A stretch of 64,000 bases of DNA from Sphingobacterium bovisgrunnientis. GTDB lineage: Bacteria > Bacteroidota > Bacteroidia > Sphingobacteriales > Sphingobacteriaceae. Below, piece by piece: positions 36,474-47,614 of this stretch. Both the position numbers and the translations under genes were made by a program. The number at the start of each line of letters is the position of its first letter. Position 1 is the stretch's first letter. Where the stretch lies: contig NZ_WUQY01000024.1 in NCBI RefSeq assembly GCF_009829085.1, forward strand, positions 1-64,000. The letters run 5' to 3'. Under the pieces are notes generated by a model. That model searched no databases. It saw only the letters and a list, made by a program, of their open reading frames with translations, and had not been told where the DNA came from.

Positions 36474-36517
36474 CGTAATATTTACAGGTTTAACAAATTT
36501 CACCTGTAAATATTACG
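36474..36517. repeat. 16-bp perfect inverted repeat upstream of the Lrp gene
   Basis: CGTAATATTTACAGGT (36474-36489) and ACCTGTAAATATTACG (36502-36517) are perfectly complementary with a 12-bp spacer. It lies 34 bp after the DUF3857 stop and 20 bp before the -7 element of the Lrp-type regulator. It may be a terminator, an operator for autoregulation, or both; no strong T-run follows. Confidence 0.65.
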
Positions 36518-36536
36518 TTATTTGTTCATATTTTTA

Positions 36537-36544
36537 TATTTTTG
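36537..36544 (+). promoter_or_regulatory. Candidate -7 element TATTTTTG of the Lrp-type gene
   Basis: Matches TAnnTTTG, 21 bp before the ATG. The flanking region is AT-rich and a -33 TTTG lies closer (12 bp) than usual. Confidence 0.4.
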
Positions 36545-36565
36545 ATTTAATCAATCTAAACTACA

Positions 36566-37024
36566 ATGAACTTAGATCCTACTGATATAAAATTACTGAA
36601 GCTATTGCAGGAAGACGCAACCTTAAGCAATAAGGAATTGGCAGAGAAACTATACAAATCCATCGCTGCCATTCACGAACGTGTAAAAAAGCTTAAAAAA
36701 GCAGGTTACATCAAAAAAACAGTAGCAATTTTAGATCGTAATAAGATTGGTATAGGTTTGATTTCATTTTCGCAGGTATTCTTAAAAGCACATACGTTTG
36801 AAACGTTAAATGAATTTGAACAAGAAGTTTCGAAATTCCCTGAAGTAATGGAGTGCTATCAAATGGCTGGATCGTACGATTTTATGTTACGTATCGCGAC
36901 CAAAGATATGGAAGCCTACCACATGTTTTTACGTCATAAATTAGCCGTATTACCGCAGGTAAATACCGTACAAACTTATTTTGTTTTGTCAGAAACTAAA
37001 AGTGAAACTGCTTACCATTTTTAA
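36566..37024 (+). CDS. Lrp/AsnC-family transcriptional regulator
   Basis: A 152-aa regulator. The N-terminal winged helix-turn-helix is at about residues 5-60 (LLKLLQEDATLSNKELAEKL, then SIAAIHERVKKLKKAGYI) and the RAM effector domain at about 70-145 (ECYQMAGSYDFMLRI). It usually binds an amino acid and acts as a dimer or octamer. It could autoregulate through the inverted repeat just upstream. Confidence 0.93.
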   Translation: MNLDPTDIKLLKLLQEDATLSNKELAEKLYKSIAAIHERVKKLKKAGYIKKTVAILDRNKIGIGLISFSQVFLKAHTFETLNEFEQEVSKFPEVMECYQMAGSYDFMLRIATKDMEAYHMFLRHKLAVLPQVNTVQTYFVLSETKSETAYHF

Positions 37025-37101
37025 AGAAAAATCAAAAAGCACTTAAATTTTTGTGGCTCAAACAATTAATATTTATCTTTAATGAGATAAACCCATTGAT
37101 T

Positions 37102-37788
37102 ATGAGAAACATTATTCTGACTATTCTAGCTATTGCTATAGGTATTCCATCAGTATTAGCACAAAATTTGACAGGCGCTTACATTGCAAAAAATGGCGAT
37201 GATTCACACTTAATTTTAATGGTGGATGGCTATATTTCACACTCAATTTTTAGTAATGACACCTATAAAAGTACACAAGGTGGCAAATACAAGGTAGAAA
37301 ATAATAACCTTGTGGTTGTATGTGAGTATGATGATAAAAATGCTGAGAATATAGGTAACACGCACCAATTTCCGCTAGAAATAGGAACAAATTCCATCAA
37401 TATTCAAGGTGTGCCTTTTCAAAAACAAGCTGTAAAAGCGCAAGGCTTAGATGGATTGTGGCGCATTACCGGTCGTAAAACCAATGATGGTATGCAAACA
37501 ATTCAACGCGGCGATCGTAAAACCATTAAAATTCTGGTGGACGGATTCTTTCAGTGGATAGCTATCAACCCTGCGCAAAAAGGGTTTTACGGAACTGGTG
37601 GTGGTAAATATACTTTTGACAAAGGTGTATATCAAGAAAATATCACATTCTTTTCCCGTGATAATTCCCGAGTTGGAGCATCATTGAATTTTGAAGGAAA
37701 AATTGAAGACGGTCAATGGCATCACAGTGGAAAAAGTTCAAAAGGCGATCCTATTCACGAAATTTGGAGCCGAGATAACATTAATTAA
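37102..37788 (+). CDS. Exported two-repeat protein of unknown function
   Basis: A 228-aa protein; ATG 37102 (MRNIILTIL) gives a signal peptide ending VLAQ. The mature protein has two similar halves of about 100 residues, each starting G-(A/L)-(Y/W)-x-I and containing a GGKY segment (QGGKYKVEN and GGGKYTFDK), suggesting an internal duplication of a lipocalin-like beta fold. I recognise no functional family. Its stop codon lies inside a 54-bp palindrome shared with the convergent dsbD-like gene. Confidence 0.72.
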   Translation: MRNIILTILAIAIGIPSVLAQNLTGAYIAKNGDDSHLILMVDGYISHSIFSNDTYKSTQGGKYKVENNNLVVVCEYDDKNAENIGNTHQFPLEIGTNSINIQGVPFQKQAVKAQGLDGLWRITGRKTNDGMQTIQRGDRKTIKILVDGFFQWIAINPAQKGFYGTGGGKYTFDKGVYQENITFFSRDNSRVGASLNFEGKIEDGQWHHSGKSSKGDPIHEIWSRDNIN

Positions 37789-37829
37789 TACTCCCAATTG
37801 CTAGCAATTGGGAGTATTAATTAATGTTA
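37776..37829. terminator. 54-bp perfect palindrome, probable bidirectional terminator
   Basis: The sequence is self-complementary over all 54 bp with its centre between 37802 and 37803, inside CTAG. It contains the stop codon of the upstream gene and ends 9 bp before the stop of the convergent dsbD-like gene. The GC part ACTCCCAATTGC pairs with GCAATTGGGAGT, and the outer parts are TTAATTAA-rich, providing T-rich tails on both strands. Confidence 0.75.
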
Positions 37830-37838
37830 AGGTTGAAT

Positions 37839-39551
37839 TTATTTAAATTTTTCCAAAGCAGAATTCAAGAACGCCTCGTATTTGTCGATATTATATTCTG
37901 CTCCACTAGTCGGAACCAACAATTCACCATTTGTATCCAATAAAGCGTAAAGCGGTTGCGAATTACTCTCAAATCGTGTGATTTGAAAATCAGCATTACG
38001 CTTGCTAACTGTATTTATGTTTTTGCCTGTCTTCTTAGAAACATATTGCTCTGCTTCTGGAAGCTTTAAAACTTTGTCATCCACGTACAATTCAACCAAA
38101 ATAAATTCATTATTTATCAAATCCTTGATTTTTGGTGCGCTCCACACCTCTGCTTCCATTTTACGACAATTCACACAATTCCAACCCGTAAAATCTACCA
38201 ATAAAGGCTTATTCTGTTGTTTCGCTGCTGCTAAAGCTTCATCGTAATCGTAATACGGATCCATACCTTTGATTGTCGCTTTGCTATGGAAATAAGTGTA
38301 ATGCTTGCGTGATGCAGCATCCGCACTTTGGGACGCATTACCCGAATGGGAAATTCCTGAAGTCAAATCAAAATCTTGTGTTCCTACTGGAGGCAAAAAT
38401 GCTGAAATAGCTTTCAATGGCGCTCCCCACATCCCTGGAATCATATACACCACAAATGTGAAAACCATTATAGCTATCATCGTTCGCGGCACAGACATAC
38501 ATTCTAAAGTACTATCGTGCGAAAATTTGATTTTACCAATCAAGTATAATCCCAGCAAACCAAAAATCACAATCCATAACGCCAAATACACTTCTCTATC
38601 CAACAAATTCCAGTTGTACGCTAAGTCAACATTGGATAAGAATTTAAGTGCCAAAGCCAATTCCAAGAAACCTAAAACCACTTTCACACTATTTAACCAA
38701 CCGCCAGATTTTGGTAAAGATTTCAACATCGAAGGGAACATCGCGAACAATACAAATGGAACTGCCAAAGCGCAAGAAAAGCCTAACATTCCGATTGCAG
38801 GCCCCAAACGTTCGCCACGCGTAGCCGCTTCTACAAGTAATGTCCCAATGATTGGGCCTGTACAAGAAAACGATACCACCGCCAAACTTGCCGACATAAA
38901 GAATAACCCAACTAATCCGCTTTTGTCCGAATTAGCATCGATTTTATTGACAAATGAACTTGGTAGAGTAATTTCGAAAGCTCCTAAAAAAGATGCGGCA
39001 AACACCACCAACATTAAAAAGAAGAAGAAATTGAAAATACCATTTGTAGAAAGTTCGTTCAATGCTTCAGGACCAAAAGCAATGGTAATCAACATACCTA
39101 ATGCCACATAAATGACAATAATAAACAAGCCGTACATGAAAGCTTGGGAAACAGCTTTTGATCGAGAACCTGCTTTTTTGGTAAAGAAACTTACTGTCAA
39201 TGGCACCATTGGAAAGATACAAGGCATAAAAAATGCTGCAAAACCACCCAATAATCCGGCAATAAATATTCCCCATAAAGAAGCGTCGTCATTTTTAGAT
39301 TCGGAATTATTTATACTTAAGTCTTCAGTTTTACTTTGCAAAGAGTCTTGTGTGATCGTGTCTTGATTCGAATTAGCTTCGTCCGTTCCGTCCGAAAATT
39401 CAACATCGCTAAGATCTACAAAACCTGTATCCGACGAATTGCCATCTGAAAATTCAACGTCATTCAAGTTGACCAAAGAATCTTGCGCCATTAAGTTATT
39501 AAAACTCAAGATTAAGGTTATAAAAACTAAAAATTTCAAAAATAATTTCAT
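37839..39551 (-). CDS. DsbD-like thiol:disulfide transporter with thioredoxin domain
   Basis: A 570-aa inner-membrane protein; ATG 39551 (MKLFLKFL) starts a signal peptide ending LMAQ. Residues about 20-75 are an acidic linker with two DVEFSDG copies instead of the usual folded N-terminal DsbD domain. The membrane domain at about 85-370 has the CcdA-like segments MPCIFPMVPL and SFSCTGPIIG with the paired cysteines. The C-terminal thioredoxin domain has WNCVNC. It would carry reducing power from the cytoplasm to periplasmic thiols, possibly for the TlpA-like protein at 2634-3839. Confidence 0.88.
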   Translation of the reverse strand: MKLFLKFLVFITLILSFNNLMAQDSLVNLNDVEFSDGNSSDTGFVDLSDVEFSDGTDEANSNQDTITQDSLQSKTEDLSINNSESKNDDASLWGIFIAGLLGGFAAFFMPCIFPMVPLTVSFFTKKAGSRSKAVSQAFMYGLFIIVIYVALGMLITIAFGPEALNELSTNGIFNFFFFLMLVVFAASFLGAFEITLPSSFVNKIDANSDKSGLVGLFFMSASLAVVSFSCTGPIIGTLLVEAATRGERLGPAIGMLGFSCALAVPFVLFAMFPSMLKSLPKSGGWLNSVKVVLGFLELALALKFLSNVDLAYNWNLLDREVYLALWIVIFGLLGLYLIGKIKFSHDSTLECMSVPRTMIAIMVFTFVVYMIPGMWGAPLKAISAFLPPVGTQDFDLTSGISHSGNASQSADAASRKHYTYFHSKATIKGMDPYYDYDEALAAAKQQNKPLLVDFTGWNCVNCRKMEAEVWSAPKIKDLINNEFILVELYVDDKVLKLPEAEQYVSKKTGKNINTVSKRNADFQITRFESNSQPLYALLDTNGELLVPTSGAEYNIDKYEAFLNSALEKFK

Positions 39552-39581
39552 AAAGTTGGCTTTAGTCTTGCGAATAAGATC

Positions 39582-39602
39582 AGTCGAGTGAATCACTCGA
39601 CT
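39582..39602. repeat. Inverted repeat between cysteine synthase and dsbD-like genes
   Basis: AGTCGAGTG (39582-39590) and CACTCGACT (39594-39602) pair perfectly with a 3-nt loop. It lies 30 bp upstream of the dsbD-like start and 55 bp after the cysteine synthase stop. It could be a weak terminator or an operator. Confidence 0.5.
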
Positions 39603-39657
39603 AAATCCATTCTAACACAAACAATTCCTAAACAAATAGGATGAAACAATCTATATA

Positions 39658-40758
39658 TTAACCAATTAATGGTTTTGATAATCTTGCTATAGGTAAAAAA
39701 TCAATAAACTCTAGATCCGTAGAAATATACCCATCTTTGATAGGCTCATCTTTTACTAAATCTGTACTCAAATATTTTTTATTATCATCACATAATAATG
39801 TCACGACCACCGCATCTTCACCCAATTGCTCCTTCAATTTGATCGCTCCAATGACATTCGCTCCAGAAGAAATCCCGACAGCTAATCCCAATTGTTTGGC
39901 TAACTTCTGCGCCATGATAATTGAGTCACCGTCAGATGCACACACCACCTCATCCAATTCATCCAATTTTACAATTGCAGGAATAAATTCATCTGAAATT
40001 CCTTGAATACGATGTGCTCCAACTTTGTAACCAGTTGTCAACGTTGGGCTTTCTTGTGGCTCTAAAGGATGTATTTTAACAAAAGGATTGTAATTTCTTA
40101 ATTGCTTGCCAACCCCCATTACCGTTCCTCCAGTTCCTACGCCTGCCACAAAAGCATCTGCAACTAACCCTTTGGATTCCAATTGTAGAGCTATTTCTTT
40201 ACCTGTTGTCATCTCATGCGCATCTGCATTAAATCTATTTTCAAATTGTCTTGGCAAGAAAACTCCACCGCGCACAGCAAGTTCTTCGCTCAATCTAATA
40301 CTACCTAGAAAACCACCCTCTTCTTTACTAATTAATTGAATATCTGCACCCATACTTTTAATGATATCGATACGCTCTTTGCTCAACCAATTAGGCATAA
40401 TAATCTTGACAGAATGCCCTAATGCTTTTCCAATAGCGGAGAATGCGATTCCAGTATTTCCGCTAGTAGCCTCTACAATCATATCATCAGGACGGATTTG
40501 ACAATTCATATACGCCTTATACATAATATAAAGTGCCATACGATCCTTGATGCTACCTGTGAGGTTATAGTTTTCACATTTCACATATATTTTCCCAACT
40601 TTTCCTTTGTAAGTATAATGCAATTCAAGCATAGGCGTATTGCCAACAAGGCACCACAAATGATTGAACCTACTATCCAATTCAGGTGAAAGACATTTAC
40701 TATAGGTAGAATTTGCCAACATATTTCCTTTACACTTATTATTCACGTTCAATGACAT
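39658..40758 (-). CDS. PLP-dependent cysteine synthase-family protein
   Basis: About 366 aa. The start at 40758 (MSLNVNNK) is uncertain; ATGs at 40794 and 40722 are alternatives. Fold-type II PLP motifs are [11 protein letters not shown] (Schiff-base Lys), [12 protein letters not shown] (substrate loop) and [12 protein letters not shown] (phosphate binding), with [10 protein letters not shown] near the end. It resembles O-acetylserine sulfhydrylases (CysK/CysM), which make cysteine from O-acetylserine and sulfide; cystathionine beta-synthase-like activity cannot be excluded. The C-terminus is extended by about 30 residues. Confidence 0.88.
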   Translation of the reverse strand: MSLNVNNKCKGNMLANSTYSKCLSPELDSRFNHLWCLVGNTPMLELHYTYKGKVGKIYVKCENYNLTGSIKDRMALYIMYKAYMNCQIRPDDMIVEATSGNTGIAFSAIGKALGHSVKIIMPNWLSKERIDIIKSMGADIQLISKEEGGFLGSIRLSEELAVRGGVFLPRQFENRFNADAHEMTTGKEIALQLESKGLVADAFVAGVGTGGTVMGVGKQLRNYNPFVKIHPLEPQESPTLTTGYKVGAHRIQGISDEFIPAIVKLDELDEVVCASDGDSIIMAQKLAKQLGLAVGISSGANVIGAIKLKEQLGEDAVVVTLLCDDNKKYLSTDLVKDEPIKDGYISTDLEFIDFLPIARLSKPLIG

Positions 40759-40911
40759 CGCAAATCTCCGATAAAACAATATAATTTTCAACACTAATAT
40801 AGTATTATTGAATTTTTTATTGAAAAATACTGTTTTTACAAAAAATTACACTTTTACAAAAGAGATTACAATAACAAATGCTAATAAACATCAAAACCTA
40901 CATAGCACAAA

Positions 40912-40937
40912 AAAGGGCTCGACAATGCGAACCCTTT
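40912..40937 (-). terminator. Terminator downstream of the transglutaminase remnant
   Basis: Arms AAAGGGCTCG (40912-40921) and CGAACCCTTT (40928-40937) pair with one mismatch, and on the minus strand are followed by TTTTTT. It would end transcripts of the broken three-gene cluster. Confidence 0.7.
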
Positions 40938-40970
40938 AAAAACAAACTATGGCTATAGGGAAAGTTGTAT

Positions 40971-41966
<996 letters not shown>

Positions 41967-41977
41967 ATTTTAAAATA

Positions 41978-42892
41978 TTAATAGATATTTCCAAAGTAAT
42001 CGTTGTTCAAAACACGGTTAATGTCAACATAATACTTCTCAACCGTATTGAGGTAATTGATTTGACCTTCAAAATCATTGGGTATTTGAATATATTTGAT
42101 GTAAGAAGAAGCTTTTCCAGAGATGAAATTAAGATCTGGATGATATAATCCAATTTCTTCCTTTTTCATCATCTTCAAATAAACAGATATACGTTCCCAA
42201 TTGTAATCCAATGAATAGGGGAAATTGCTGTTATTCATAATTTGGTTAAAAACTAACTTAGGATCCAAATTACCTACATGTTCACGCAAATAGGTTTCAT
42301 ACCCACTCAACGCTATTAATAAATAGCGCCAACGTTGTTCATTAGGTTTTTCGCAATCATTTTTATCCAATGTCAAATGATATTTCAATAGATCAATCAA
42401 TTACAAACCTCTTTCGATTAATTTACCCAATTGCATGAAGAAAAACGCTTCACCTCTATTCATCGAATTGTGAATAATACCATCATAAACCATGGCTTGT
42501 TTAATGAGTTGATCCATCACTGTCATTGGATCGACAGCCAACTGTCCCTTTAGATAATCGTCTTTAATCAAATGATAGAAATCATTCAACGATTGCCATA
42601 ATTCTCTATTAATATGATCTTGCGCACTCCGCGCATTTTCTCTCGCCTTAAATACATTATTCAGAATCGAGAAATCTTTTTGGCCATCAAAAATCAATTC
42701 GCCTAATACTTCACCGCCATCATTATCCATGGGATAATTTAAAGAAAAGTGATTCGCAATTTGATTCCAGTCTACTTTGACCAATCCATCTTGGTCTGAG
42801 ATATATGTGGAGTTCAAAACACGCAGTTGTATACCTGTTCGCTCCATATATCGACTCATCCAATACATATTTTCCGCAACTCTGCTCAGCAT
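41978..42892 (-). pseudogene. Alpha-E domain protein, interrupted by TAA
   Basis: The start MLSRVAENMYWMSRYMER is typical of alpha-E proteins, an all-helical family. The frame stops at TAA 42401-42403 after KLIERGL and continues in the same frame with LIDLLKYHL to the normal end at 41978. Together the two parts give about 304 residues, the usual family size. By comparison with family members as I recall them, the stop sits where Gln or Met is usual, so CAA to TAA is plausible. Confidence 0.85.
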
Positions 42893-42906
42893 ATTTAATG
42901 TCTTTT

Positions 42907-44347
42907 TTAATCAATAATCCAAGTATCTTTACTTCCTCCACCTTGCGAAGAATTTACCACGATTGAACCCTCCTTCAAGGCTACACGTGTCAATCCTCCC
43001 GGTACAATCTCAATTCCATCCGGCCCATACTACGGAAATGGCCGTAAATCCACCCTTAGCGGTTGCAGTTCGCCGTTGATATAACAAGGTGCGCTTGAAA
43101 GCTTTATTATAGGTTGAGATATAAATTGTCTTGGATTTTTTCTAATTACTTTGATATACTCGCTAATCTCTTCGTCTGTGGCATTATTCCCAATCAACAT
43201 GCCATAACCACCACTTTCATTGGTTTTTTTGACCACCATATTGGTGATATTTTGAATAGTATATTCGCGCTCTTCATCATTTGCCATTTGATAAGTAGGC
43301 ACAGATTTCAGAATTGGCTCTTCATTCAAATAATAGCGAATCATATCTGGCACATACGCGTACACCGCTTTATCATCAGCCACACCATTACCCAGCGCAT
43401 TGACGATATTTACATTTCCTTTTCTGTATACATGATAAAGTCCAGGTACGCCGAGCATACTATCAGATTTGAACACCAATGGATCCAAGAACTCATCGTC
43501 CACACGTTTGTAAATTACATCGACTTTTCGCAATCCACGAGTCGTTTTCATATATACGAAATTGTTTTGAACGACTAAATCACGACCTTCTACCAATTCA
43601 ATGCCCATTAAACGCGCTAACTTGGTATGTTCGAAATAAGCTGAATTGTAAATGCCTGGTGTGAGCAATACTACATTTGGTCGATCACTCAAATGCGAAC
43701 CCAACGCTAATAGATTTTTGATTAATAAATCTGGATAATGACCTACAGAACGTACTTTATTTTCGACTAAGCGATTTGGAAAAATACGTGAACTCATCTT
43801 GCGATTTTCCAGCATATAACTTACCCCAGAAGGTGTACGAAGATTATTCTTCTAACATATAATAACTACCATCCGAATCCCGAATTAAGTCAATTCCGCT
43901 GATATGTGTATATATATCAAAAGGAACATCCACATGCATCATTTGACGGAGGTAATTTGGACATGAAAACACCAAACTCGACGGAATGATGCCGTCACGA
44001 AGTATGAATTGCTGATGATAAATATCCTTTAAGAAAATATTTAATGCTTTTATTCGCTGTCTTACTCCAGATTCTATATGTTCCCACTCATTACATTGAA
44101 TTACGCGCGGAATTATGTCAAAAGGGAATATTTTTTCAATTCCTTCGCCATCACTATACACTGTGAATGTAATTCCTTCGCGCATAAACAACTTTTTAGT
44201 CATTTCATTACGCAGTGTCAAAGAATCTGAATCCATTTCACCCAAAGAATGGATAAATTTTTCAAACTGAGGACGCAAAACTTCCCCAATCATCTCATCA
44301 TACACACCATCTATTGGACTATAAGAGGTCAGCAAACCATTTTTCAT
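42907..44347 (-). pseudogene. Circularly permuted ATP-grasp protein, frameshifted and stopped
   Basis: The family is clear from the end [16 protein letters not shown] and [12 protein letters not shown] and from the inner segments [14 protein letters not shown] and GNGVADDKA. Two lesions break it. After SYYMLEE at about 43846 a one-base change shifts the frame (NNLRTPSG continues in another frame). A TAG at 43030-43032 then separates DLRPFP from YGPDGIEI. The intact protein would be about 480 residues. It is the first gene of a trio with alpha-E and transglutaminase genes, a widespread predicted peptide-synthesis module of unknown product. Confidence 0.88.
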
Positions 44348-44743
44348 GATTAAAATTTCAATATTTACAACTTATTAGGTTAAATATAAAAATATTAATA
44401 CGAAAAACAACAAATATTTATAATTATGATATAAAAAATATTTTATTAATGAAAATATCACAATACTAAATCAAAAATTAAAATAAATTACACAACGAAA
44501 AGAACAAACACCCATATAAATCACACTTTTAAGCAAAATTTCCACTTAAAAGAAGAATTAAAGCTCAATAAAATAACTTTCTCCCCTCAAAAACAAGTAA
44601 TATTGAAATTTTAGCACTGAATATTTATGTGAATTTAAAATTTGTGTTAAAATTTCAATTTAACCAACCATTTTCACTGATGCTTTGATAATTATAATCT
44701 TCCTAAATGAATAGATGGACTACAGTCATTCAAAATTTATAAT
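44348..44743. other. AT-rich non-coding gap
   Basis: About 400 bp between the start of the ATP-grasp remnant and the terminator of the DUF4965 gene. It should hold the promoter of the broken trio, but I found no exact TAnnTTTG match, no gene and no repeat. Confidence 0.5.
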
Positions 44744-44750
44744 AAAAAAA

Positions 44751-44776
44751 GCAAACATTGAAAAATCAATGTTTGC
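44751..44776 (-). terminator. Terminator after the DUF4965 gene
   Basis: GCAAACATTGA (44751-44761) and TCAATGTTTGC (44766-44776) pair perfectly with a 4-nt loop; on the minus strand seven T follow. It probably ends the SUS locus 2 transcript or its last gene. Confidence 0.88.
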
Positions 44777-44810
44777 CTACAATTTATCTACCACCTTATT
44801 ATGATTCTTA

Positions 44811-47312
44811 CTATTTTTTCGCCATTCGATCAGCTAATGTTTTCATAAAAAAACCACCAACCACGCTACGCGCTTTGAAATTTTCTCTAACACCTGTATC
44901 TGCATCGTAAAAATCATTTAACGGCACGCGCGTTGGAGCTTCCAAAGAAAAGACATATACTGGATCAATTAACGCGTCAAATTGCTGACGTGTAGGTGCA
45001 AAAGTCGCTGTCCACAAAATCCAATCGTTTTTTGTATACGCTTTACGACTATCTAGTGGCACACCAAATTTCTTGGTTTTTGTTAGATAATACTCAATTT
45101 CTGTATCGTAAACATGTTGAGGAAAGAGTTTCAAATCGAGCACCTTATCCCACACCAAATTGTATTTCAAACTCCATGTATTTTTATCATCAAAAGTTAA
45201 CGCATAATGATCACCCGCGCCTGCCATTTCAATCCACTTTTGCACCATTTCATGTGCGATGGTGCGATATTTCTGTGCTGTAGCTTTCTCACCCAACACA
45301 TCAGCCATCTGTGCATAGCTGGCAATTCCTACAATAGCTTTCACCGACAAATTGATATTACGTGCAAGATGTCCAGCAAAGTCATCAGTACACAACTGTT
45401 CCTTCGGATCAAACCCTTCCTTGACCAAGTATTCTGCCCAAGTAGTCAAAGTTTTCCAATGTCTTCTAGCGTATGTCGCATTACCTTGTACTTTTGTAAT
45501 TGCTGCGGTTAGAATTATCATATTTCCTGACTCTTCTACTGGCATTGGCTCTCCATAAGTCTGACCATTTGCATGTGGATAAGTACCCAAGTCATGTGCA
45601 GCCCAAGGGTAAGGATATTTACCACTTTCACTAAAATAGAATATCCCTGTCAGCATACCTTTGAGTAATTCAGGATTATATAACAAATACAAAGGTGCAG
45701 ATGGGTATGTAACATCCACGGTATTTATGAATCCGCCACTGTTATTTTCTTTAGACAGCCATAATAATTCATCATTCGGACTTTTGACTAGTGTATGCGC
45801 AGCAATACTTTGGCGGTAAGCCAAAACATTCAAATGTGCATATTTCTCACCTCCAGATTTCAAAGCTTCAGCGTATAATTCATTATCAAAACGTTCGCAT
45901 TTAGCTATTACTTCTTTGTATTCATTTGCAGCCAAAGTAAGTTGATTTTCGATGGTCTCTTTGCCCGAATTATTCCACCAAGGTCTCAGATTGGTTTTAA
46001 AATATTGAATAGCATACAGCTCATCATAGCCCAGTTCTACAAACCGCTCTACTTCCACAGTGCCAACTTGACCGAATGGAATGATTGTATTTAATGATAA
46101 AGACGTACCATTTGTCTTAGAAGTAGATGTCGATCCTTTTCTATATGATTCTATAGCCTGAGCTGCTGTACTAATATATTGCACCATTTTATCCTTTTTG
46201 GGTGCGGCCACATAAAAATAACCCCAATCTATGCGCATATCATCAGCACCTTTTGCCAAAATTGGTTGCTCCACAGTACCAACCTTCGATATACTCAATT
46301 GCTCATTAGCGTATTGTGTAGCCACGACTTGTTGGGAAGGCCTATACACTGCAATATCAGAGGATGCCGCAAAAAACACATTAACATTATGTTTTTTGTT
46401 GTCATTTGTTTTTACACTATATGTGATATAAGAAACAGGTCTTGCTAACAAAGCTAAATCATCCATCAGCAATGGTGAAGTAAACGTAACTTTCAAATCC
46501 ACTTTACCTGCTTGAAAAGTATAAATAGTTCGCGTGGCAGTAACTTCCACATTCTTCTGAACTGCCTCTAAGATTTTTGAATCCTTTGATTGAATTTTAT
46601 CTACCAAACCAAAGTCCAAATAACGACCACCAGCAGTATTCTTCAAGTGAATAGCAATTATATTTTTACCCTTCTTCAAATCTGTTTTATTCAGCTTGAT
46701 GTAATCAAATTTATTGGTCCAACCATTTTTGGTGTATACATTTTTTCCATTTAAATACACTTCGATATTATCATCGTGATTGAGTTTTAATATTAATTCA
46801 TTTATAGATTCCAAATTAGCAATATCAAACACACGTCTCACCCAAATATTATCTGATTTCCACTGCGTTTTTACATCTCCATTATCTCCGATTGGCGCAG
46901 CGTCTTGTTTCCAATTATGTGTATCGTAACTTTCAGCCGTCCAATTTCCTACTGGGGTTTGTTCTGTATAGTGCACTTCAAAAGATTTTTCTTCAGCTGT
47001 ATTTAAAATGGATTTGTAGTTAGGAGCTTCCAATCCCATAAATCTGTAGATAACGCCATCCACATTTATCAAACCTAACAAAGAATGATCAGCATCCGTC
47101 CAATGTTTAGTCGTAGATGCATGCAATTGGTCAGTCATAGACCAGATGCTAAAGTTTGGGTTGTGCGTAATTAGCGGGTAGGCTGGCGCAACTCGTTTTT
47201 GTGCCTGCAGATTAAAAATGGACATCAACGTAAGAACGGAAGCAAACGCGAACGAAATGACACTTTTCTTCGTATGCTTTATCCCAATAGGATTTGGAAA
47301 GAATCTATACAT
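44811..47312 (-). CDS. DUF4965/DUF5127 glutaminase-like secreted protein
   Basis: An 833-aa exported protein (signal near residues 15-38, ending NLQAQ). The domain order resembles the GtaA-type family: N-terminal DUF4964-like part (PAYPLITHNPNFSIWSM), a galactose-binding-like insert (ILKLNHDDNIEVYLNGK), DUF5127, then DUF4965 and a C-terminal six-hairpin-like domain (AYRQSIAAHTLV, EESGNMIIL, LYDAD-like NDFYDADTG). A fungal relative has been called glutaminase A, but activity in Bacteroidota is uncertain. It lies at the distal end of SUS locus 2, beyond a 300-bp gap with its own terminator upstream, so it may have its own promoter. Confidence 0.82.
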   Translation of the reverse strand: MYRFFPNPIGIKHTKKSVISFAFASVLTLMSIFNLQAQKRVAPAYPLITHNPNFSIWSMTDQLHASTTKHWTDADHSLLGLINVDGVIYRFMGLEAPNYKSILNTAEEKSFEVHYTEQTPVGNWTAESYDTHNWKQDAAPIGDNGDVKTQWKSDNIWVRRVFDIANLESINELILKLNHDDNIEVYLNGKNVYTKNGWTNKFDYIKLNKTDLKKGKNIIAIHLKNTAGGRYLDFGLVDKIQSKDSKILEAVQKNVEVTATRTIYTFQAGKVDLKVTFTSPLLMDDLALLARPVSYITYSVKTNDNKKHNVNVFFAASSDIAVYRPSQQVVATQYANEQLSISKVGTVEQPILAKGADDMRIDWGYFYVAAPKKDKMVQYISTAAQAIESYRKGSTSTSKTNGTSLSLNTIIPFGQVGTVEVERFVELGYDELYAIQYFKTNLRPWWNNSGKETIENQLTLAANEYKEVIAKCERFDNELYAEALKSGGEKYAHLNVLAYRQSIAAHTLVKSPNDELLWLSKENNSGGFINTVDVTYPSAPLYLLYNPELLKGMLTGIFYFSESGKYPYPWAAHDLGTYPHANGQTYGEPMPVEESGNMIILTAAITKVQGNATYARRHWKTLTTWAEYLVKEGFDPKEQLCTDDFAGHLARNINLSVKAIVGIASYAQMADVLGEKATAQKYRTIAHEMVQKWIEMAGAGDHYALTFDDKNTWSLKYNLVWDKVLDLKLFPQHVYDTEIEYYLTKTKKFGVPLDSRKAYTKNDWILWTATFAPTRQQFDALIDPVYVFSLEAPTRVPLNDFYDADTGVRENFKARSVVGGFFMKTLADRMAKK

Positions 47313-47562
47313 AGCTTTATTTAAAATTTTCAGAATATATATATTGGTTATTCATAAGTATTAAAGAATGTTATTAACAATTACTGCGTAACATTCAGCA
47401 ACACAAATAAAGCTGGAATAAATTTAATATGCGGATAAGATCGTCTCAATTTGCATTCATTTTTTATCAGTTGCAAAGATTGTATCGCGCATTATATTTA
47501 TTGATTAAAGTAATTGTTGAAGATTATACAAAATGTATGGTATAATCTTAAAAAAAATGAAA

Positions 47563-47586
47563 ACGAGCCTACATTTCCAGGCTCGT
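47563..47586 (-). terminator. Terminator after the basic-secretory-type peptidase
   Basis: ACGAGCCT (47563-47570) and AGGCTCGT (47579-47586) with an 8-nt loop; on the minus strand TTTTCATTTTTTTT follows. It closes the transcript containing the GH92 and SUS locus 2 genes. Confidence 0.82.
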
Positions 47587-47614
47587 TATACAATATATGA
47601 CTATTTAATAACTA

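Noticed and set aside
38305..39111. 268-codon plus-strand frame inside the dsbD-like gene
   Set aside because: It is the antisense of a well-supported membrane protein and shows no domain of its own.
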